Origin: Deltaproteobacteria bacterium
GTDB taxonomy: Bacteria > Desulfobacterota > JAFDED01
Assembly (NCBI GenBank): GCA_019310535.1
Contig: JAFDED010000005.1
Coordinates: 1-64,000, forward strand
Direction: 5' to 3'
Length of the DNA: 64,000 nucleotides
Shown here piece by piece: positions 60,346-64,000 of this stretch. Made by a program: the position numbers and the translations under genes. Position 1 is the first letter of the stretch, and every line of letters starts with the position of its first letter. The notes under the pieces were generated by a model. It saw nothing but the letters and a program-made list of their open reading frames with translations, made no database searches and was not told the DNA's origin.

Positions 60346-62325
60346 GTGGATAAATCCAACGAACAAGTGATAACCAGACGTACTTTCATCCAGTACATGG
60401 GGTTCCTTGCCGCGGAGATGGCGCTTGTGGGAGGGTGTGCCCCTTCAGCATCCAAGGAAGGCAAGAAAATTATTGTGCTCGGCTTTGATGGCATGGACCC
60501 CATCATCGCACGAGAAATGATGGATGGTCATCAATTACCTCATTTTAACAAATTGAAGCGTTCCGGGGCCTACACTGCACTCAGGACAACCTGGCCTCCG
60601 CAATCGCCGGTGGCATGGTCCAGTTTTGCCACGAGCCTGAATCCCGGGGGGCATGCCATCCATGACTTCTTGTCCCGTGACCCTCAAACTTATCTTCCCA
60701 GGATCTCCATGGCGGAGGTCGCTCCCCCGACGCGAACTCTGTCGCTGGGAAAATGGAAGATACCGCTGGGGGGTCCCGAAGTCCACTCATTGCGAAAAGG
60801 CGAACCCTTCTGGGATGCGGTAGCCAAACACGACATCCCGGCCACGGTGCTCTGGGTGCCGGTAACCTTCCCTCCCAGCCGCGAAGTGAACATGCTGTCA
60901 GGACTCGGTACACCTGATCTGTTGGGCACTCAGGGAACATTTTCATTTTATACCACCCAGCAGATTGAGGATACTCGCGACACCGGGGGCCGCGTCCTTC
61001 CCATTACCCCCGATGATGACCGCTTTATTGCTTTTATCGAGGGTCCTCCCAATTCCTTCCGGTCGGAAGATGTGCCCATGAAGATCCCCTTCACGGTCCG
61101 AGTGGATGAGCGGAAAAAGCAAGCCGTCTTCGAGATTCAGGGAGAGCACTACACCCTTCGTGTTGGACAGTGGGCACCATGGATCCGCCTGCGGTTCGAG
61201 ATGTTGCCCACGGTCAGCCTGTACGGAATTTGCAGGTTTTACCTCAAGAGCGTGCACCCGGCTCTTTCGTTATACGTCACCCCCCTCAACATAGATCCCG
61301 AGAACCCTTCCCTGCCCATCTCCAATCCGGAAGACTATGCCGGGGAACTTGTGCGTAAGTTCGGGCTGTTTTACACGCAGGGCATGCCGGAAGACACCTG
61401 GGCTTTGAATGAAAGAAGGCTGGACGAGAAGGAATTCATGCAAATTGTGGACACTGTTATGTCGGTTCGGGCTCGCATCCTGATGCACGAGGTTGAGAGA
61501 CTCCGTTCTGGTCTGCTGGCGGCCGTTTTCACATCCTCCGACCGTATTCAGCACATGCTCTGGCGTTATACCGACCCCGAGAGCCCCGCCTATGATCCCG
61601 ATGAGGTCAGATACTGGGGCATGGAAATCCGCAATTTTTATCGGCGCATGGATGCCCTGCTGGGCCGTGTAATGAAGCGCATGAGACCGGATACCACCCT
61701 CATTGTCCTGTCCGATCATGGCTTCGCTCCGTACCGACGCTCGGTCAACCTCAACACCTGGTTACTCCGGAATGATTTCATGCGGCTGCGCAGGGGAGGC
61801 AAGGAGAGCGCCGAATTTTTCGACGATGTTGATTGGGGGCGCACCCGGGCTTATGCCCTGGGTATGAACAGTGTTTACCTTAATCTGGCGGGACGGGAGG
61901 GCCATGGAATCGTCCAGCGGGGCACGGATGCCGACAGGACGGCAGAGGAGCTTTTCAAGGCTATGGCCGGCATGAGGGACCCTTCCACTGGCCGGCCCGT
62001 CGTTTATGCTGCAGTGCGTACCCGGGATGTCTATGGTACAACACTTACCCAGGATGCGCCGGATGTGATCGTTGGTTACGACAGGGGATTTCGTGCTTCC
62101 TGGCATACGGCACTGGGCGCGGCTCCAGAGGCTGTCTTCGAGGATAACACTTCCAAGTGGAGCGGAGACCATTGTATGTGCCCACAAATAGTGCCCGGCG
62201 TTTTATTCGCCAATCGACAGGTTAGCACTTCCAGCCCGCATATTATGGATGTGGCTCCCACAGTTCTGGCCTTGCTGGGCGTAAAGGTGCCTCCAGCCAT
62301 GCAGGGAAAAAAATTGTTTGGATGA
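60346..62325 (+). CDS. Tat-exported lipoprotein of the type I phosphodiesterase / alkaline phosphatase superfamily
   Basis: A 659-residue protein. The Tat signal TRRTFIQYMGFLAAEMALVGGC ends in a lipobox with C31, so it should be an anchored, folded lipoprotein. The metal-binding start is IIVLGFDGMDPIIAREMM, and further ligands appear in VLSDHGFAPYRRSV. The nucleophile is expected in TTWPPQSPVAWSSFATSLNPGGHAIHDF (Ser or Thr). The family hydrolyses phosphodiesters or phosphate esters; the substrate here is unknown. The start is GTG 60346 behind GCAGAGG. Confidence 0.85.
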   Translation: MDKSNEQVITRRTFIQYMGFLAAEMALVGGCAPSASKEGKKIIVLGFDGMDPIIAREMMDGHQLPHFNKLKRSGAYTALRTTWPPQSPVAWSSFATSLNPGGHAIHDFLSRDPQTYLPRISMAEVAPPTRTLSLGKWKIPLGGPEVHSLRKGEPFWDAVAKHDIPATVLWVPVTFPPSREVNMLSGLGTPDLLGTQGTFSFYTTQQIEDTRDTGGRVLPITPDDDRFIAFIEGPPNSFRSEDVPMKIPFTVRVDERKKQAVFEIQGEHYTLRVGQWAPWIRLRFEMLPTVSLYGICRFYLKSVHPALSLYVTPLNIDPENPSLPISNPEDYAGELVRKFGLFYTQGMPEDTWALNERRLDEKEFMQIVDTVMSVRARILMHEVERLRSGLLAAVFTSSDRIQHMLWRYTDPESPAYDPDEVRYWGMEIRNFYRRMDALLGRVMKRMRPDTTLIVLSDHGFAPYRRSVNLNTWLLRNDFMRLRRGGKESAEFFDDVDWGRTRAYALGMNSVYLNLAGREGHGIVQRGTDADRTAEELFKAMAGMRDPSTGRPVVYAAVRTRDVYGTTLTQDAPDVIVGYDRGFRASWHTALGAAPEAVFEDNTSKWSGDHCMCPQIVPGVLFANRQVSTSSPHIMDVAPTVLALLGVKVPPAMQGKKLFG

Positions 62326-62348
62326 ATAAAGAAGTTAAGGAGGATGTA

Positions 62349-62939
62349 ATGGATATACGGGTGATCGATTTGATCCGCCGTAGAAGAAGTATACGCAGGT
62401 TCCGTCCTGATCCCATATCCTTTCAACTTTTGGAGCAACTTGTGGATGCGGGCAGGCTGGCTCCAACAGGAGGCAATATACAGCCGCTGGAGTTCGTGGT
62501 GGTGGACGACGAGGATTTGAAATCGCTCGTTTTTGAAACATTAAAGTGGGGCATGCACGTCCGGCCCCGCAGGAATCCTCCCGAAGGGAAGCGGCCTGCT
62601 GCCTACATAGTGGTGCTCGTCAATAAGCAAAGGCGTCCCAGCGGTTCCGAGCGCGATGCGGGGGCCGCCGTGGAAAACATGGTCCTGGCCGCCCTGGAAC
62701 AGGGGGTGGGCTCCTGCTGGCTTCGGAACATTGACATCCCGAAATTGGCAGAACTGTTGTCCATCCGGGAGCCCTTGGAAATAGACTCCGTCCTGGCCCT
62801 TGGTTGCCCTGATGAAGAGCCTGTGGTGGAGGAAATGCAGGGTGAGGGGTATCGGTACTGGTTGGATGATGATGACAGGCTGCACGTCCCCAAGCGTCCG
62901 TTATCAGCCGTTCTGCATTATAACAAAATTACCCGTTAA
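62349..62939 (+). CDS. Nitroreductase-family flavoprotein
   Basis: A 196-residue protein from ATG 62349 behind AAGGAGG; the track's 62322 start overlaps the preceding gene. MDIRVIDLIRRRRSIRRFRPDPISFQLLEQLVDAGRLAPTGGNIQPLEFVVV is the FMN-binding N-terminal pattern. Later, LAALEQGVGSCWLRNID and LALGCPDEEP are typical. It is short for the family but complete. It probably reduces an organic substrate with NAD(P)H. It is cotranscribed with the phosphodiesterase gene, 24 bases apart. Confidence 0.88.
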   Translation: MDIRVIDLIRRRRSIRRFRPDPISFQLLEQLVDAGRLAPTGGNIQPLEFVVVDDEDLKSLVFETLKWGMHVRPRRNPPEGKRPAAYIVVLVNKQRRPSGSERDAGAAVENMVLAALEQGVGSCWLRNIDIPKLAELLSIREPLEIDSVLALGCPDEEPVVEEMQGEGYRYWLDDDDRLHVPKRPLSAVLHYNKITR

Positions 62940-63059
62940 TACCGCTTTTTAACCTTTGAAGTTCCGCCTTATCAAAAGGAAAGATGGGCGTTTGTTTGTT
63001 TTTTTGTCCGCATTCGGATACGATTGAAAAAAAGTGAAAAATTTCGTGAAAGGATGCTT

Positions 63060-64000
63060 ATGATAGCTTATTTTCAATGCTTTTCGGGCATCAGCGGCGA
63101 CATGGTTCTGGGGGCATTGCTGGACCTCGGCCTGGAGGTGAGCCATCTCGAGGAAGAGTTGAGCAAGCTTCCCATGGAGGGGTATAGCCTTTCCGCTGAA
63201 CGTTTAAAGAAAGGCGGAATCACCGGTGTACGGTTCAGGGTCGACGTCCATAAAGAGCAGCATTCCCGAAAACATGCCCGGATCCGGCAAATGATAGAAG
63301 ACAGCCAACTCTCTCCCGAAGTTAAGGATGTGAGCCTTCGTATTTTCCGTCGTCTGGCAGAGGCCGAGGCACATGTGCACGGGGTTGAGTTGGAAGAGGT
63401 TCATTTCCACGAGGTTGGAGCTGTAGACTCCATTATTGACATCGTTGGAACGGCGGTGGGTTTCTCCGATCTGGGCATACGCCGAGTTCTCGCCTCGCCA
63501 CTGACCGTGGGGAGTGGGTTCGTTGAAACCCAGCACGGACGGCTCCCCCTGCCTGCACCGGCCACGGCGAAGCTTCTGGTCGATGTCCCCATCCGGGCAT
63601 CCCGGGTGGAGGGAGAAAGGGTCACTCCAACGGGGGCGGCCATCGTGACCACACTGGCAGAAGGTTATGGCGCTATACCGTTTATGACGCTGAAGGCGGT
63701 GGGATATGGGGTGGGGGCACGGGAATACCAGGATGCACCAAATGTTCTGCGCGTGCTTCTGGGTGATGCGGAGGAGACATGGGAGACGGACCGTTCCGTG
63801 GTCGTGGAGACGAACCTGGATGACATGAGCCCCGAGTGGTATGGGTTCCTCATGGAGCGTCTTTTCAATCTGGGCGTCCAGGACGTCTTCTTCTCCCCCA
63901 TCCAGATGAAAAAAAACAGGCCTGGAACCCTGGTCCGGGTCATCTGTTCCGAACGGCTGGCAGACGAGGTCGCAAGAGTCATTTTCATGGAAACTACCAC
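63060..64000 (+). CDS. larC: LarC-like nickel insertion protein, N-terminal part, runs off the window
   Basis: About 313 codons, open to the window edge and absent from the ORF track. It starts MIAYFQCFSGISGDMVLGALLDLGLEVSHLEEEL, the LarC signature. It continues with HFHEVGAVDSIIDIVGTAVG, LPLPAPATAKLL, and VTPTGAAIVTTLAEGYG, all of the LarC/DUF111 family. LarC inserts nickel into the pyridinium pincer cofactor (NPN) used by lactate racemase and its relatives. The start is ATG 63060, seven bases after AAGG, with an in-frame ATG at 63054 as an alternative. larA, larB and larE are not in this window. Confidence 0.9.
   Translation, partial: MIAYFQCFSGISGDMVLGALLDLGLEVSHLEEELSKLPMEGYSLSAERLKKGGITGVRFRVDVHKEQHSRKHARIRQMIEDSQLSPEVKDVSLRIFRRLAEAEAHVHGVELEEVHFHEVGAVDSIIDIVGTAVGFSDLGIRRVLASPLTVGSGFVETQHGRLPLPAPATAKLLVDVPIRASRVEGERVTPTGAAIVTTLAEGYGAIPFMTLKAVGYGVGAREYQDAPNVLRVLLGDAEETWETDRSVVVETNLDDMSPEWYGFLMERLFNLGVQDVFFSPIQMKKNRPGTLVRVICSERLADEVARVIFMETT

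Noticed and set aside
1-64000. tRNA, rRNA or CRISPR array
   Set aside because: No tRNA-like cloverleaf with GGTTCRANNC, no rRNA-like stretch and no regularly spaced repeats with unique spacers were seen on reading both strands; a covariance-model scan was not possible.

Overview
The window reads as chromosomal DNA of moderate to high GC from a Gram-negative bacterium. RND/TolC efflux genes, lipoprotein and Tat export signals and a sigma-54-type regulator support this. The gene families and the order carD - PIN/TRAM - ispDF - gltX - (DsrE/DsrH-like pair) suggest Desulfobacterota (the former Deltaproteobacteria). That assignment is an inference from gene content; no 16S rRNA gene or other phylogenetic marker was tested. 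No rRNA, tRNA or CRISPR array was seen.

Layout. 1-305: the 5' end of an IS1634-like transposase that runs off the edge. 0.5-3.6 kb: an NtrC-type response regulator and its membrane histidine kinase (minus strand). 4-11.4 kb: a permease/RND efflux operon, interrupted by an imperfect palindromic repeat before its TolC-like gene. 11.7-17.6 kb: small redox and metal genes (ferritin-like protein behind a Fur-like palindrome, zinc ribbon, DUF255 thioredoxin protein, molybdopterin oxidoreductase, HMA metallochaperone, dihaem cytochrome c). 17.8-29.6 kb: fused proline catabolic enzyme PutA, SDR, APC permease, histidine phosphatase, HflX and an M16 protease. 30-35.4 kb: a DUF917 protein followed by a complete polyamine-type ABC transporter. 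35.6-43.2 kb: housekeeping genes (CarD, PIN/TRAM, IspDF, GltX, MBL hydrolase, AcuB-like, GreA).

43.5-51.9 kb is the most coherent region. A tandem glycine riboswitch with a clear terminator precedes gcvH-gcvPA-gcvPB, then homoserine kinase thrB, then a 1091-residue protein joining serine hydroxymethyltransferase to glycine-cleavage T protein. Between the two enzymes lies what looks like a degenerate second T-protein folate domain. There is no separate gcvT here, so the fusion probably supplies both activities that make and use methylene-tetrahydrofolate around glycine and serine.

51.9-64 kb is accessory. An AT-rich island carries an orphan TRAP binding protein, an unrecognised membrane protein and a MITE-like element. 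Then come two secreted proteins (PcRGLX-like and SGNH-like) that seem to share a C-terminal module, another copy of the palindromic repeat, an IS200/IS605-like remnant joined to a decayed NifU-like gene that is out of frame by one TA unit, a DUF364-type protein, a Tat lipoprotein phosphodiesterase, a nitroreductase, and the start of larC at the right edge.
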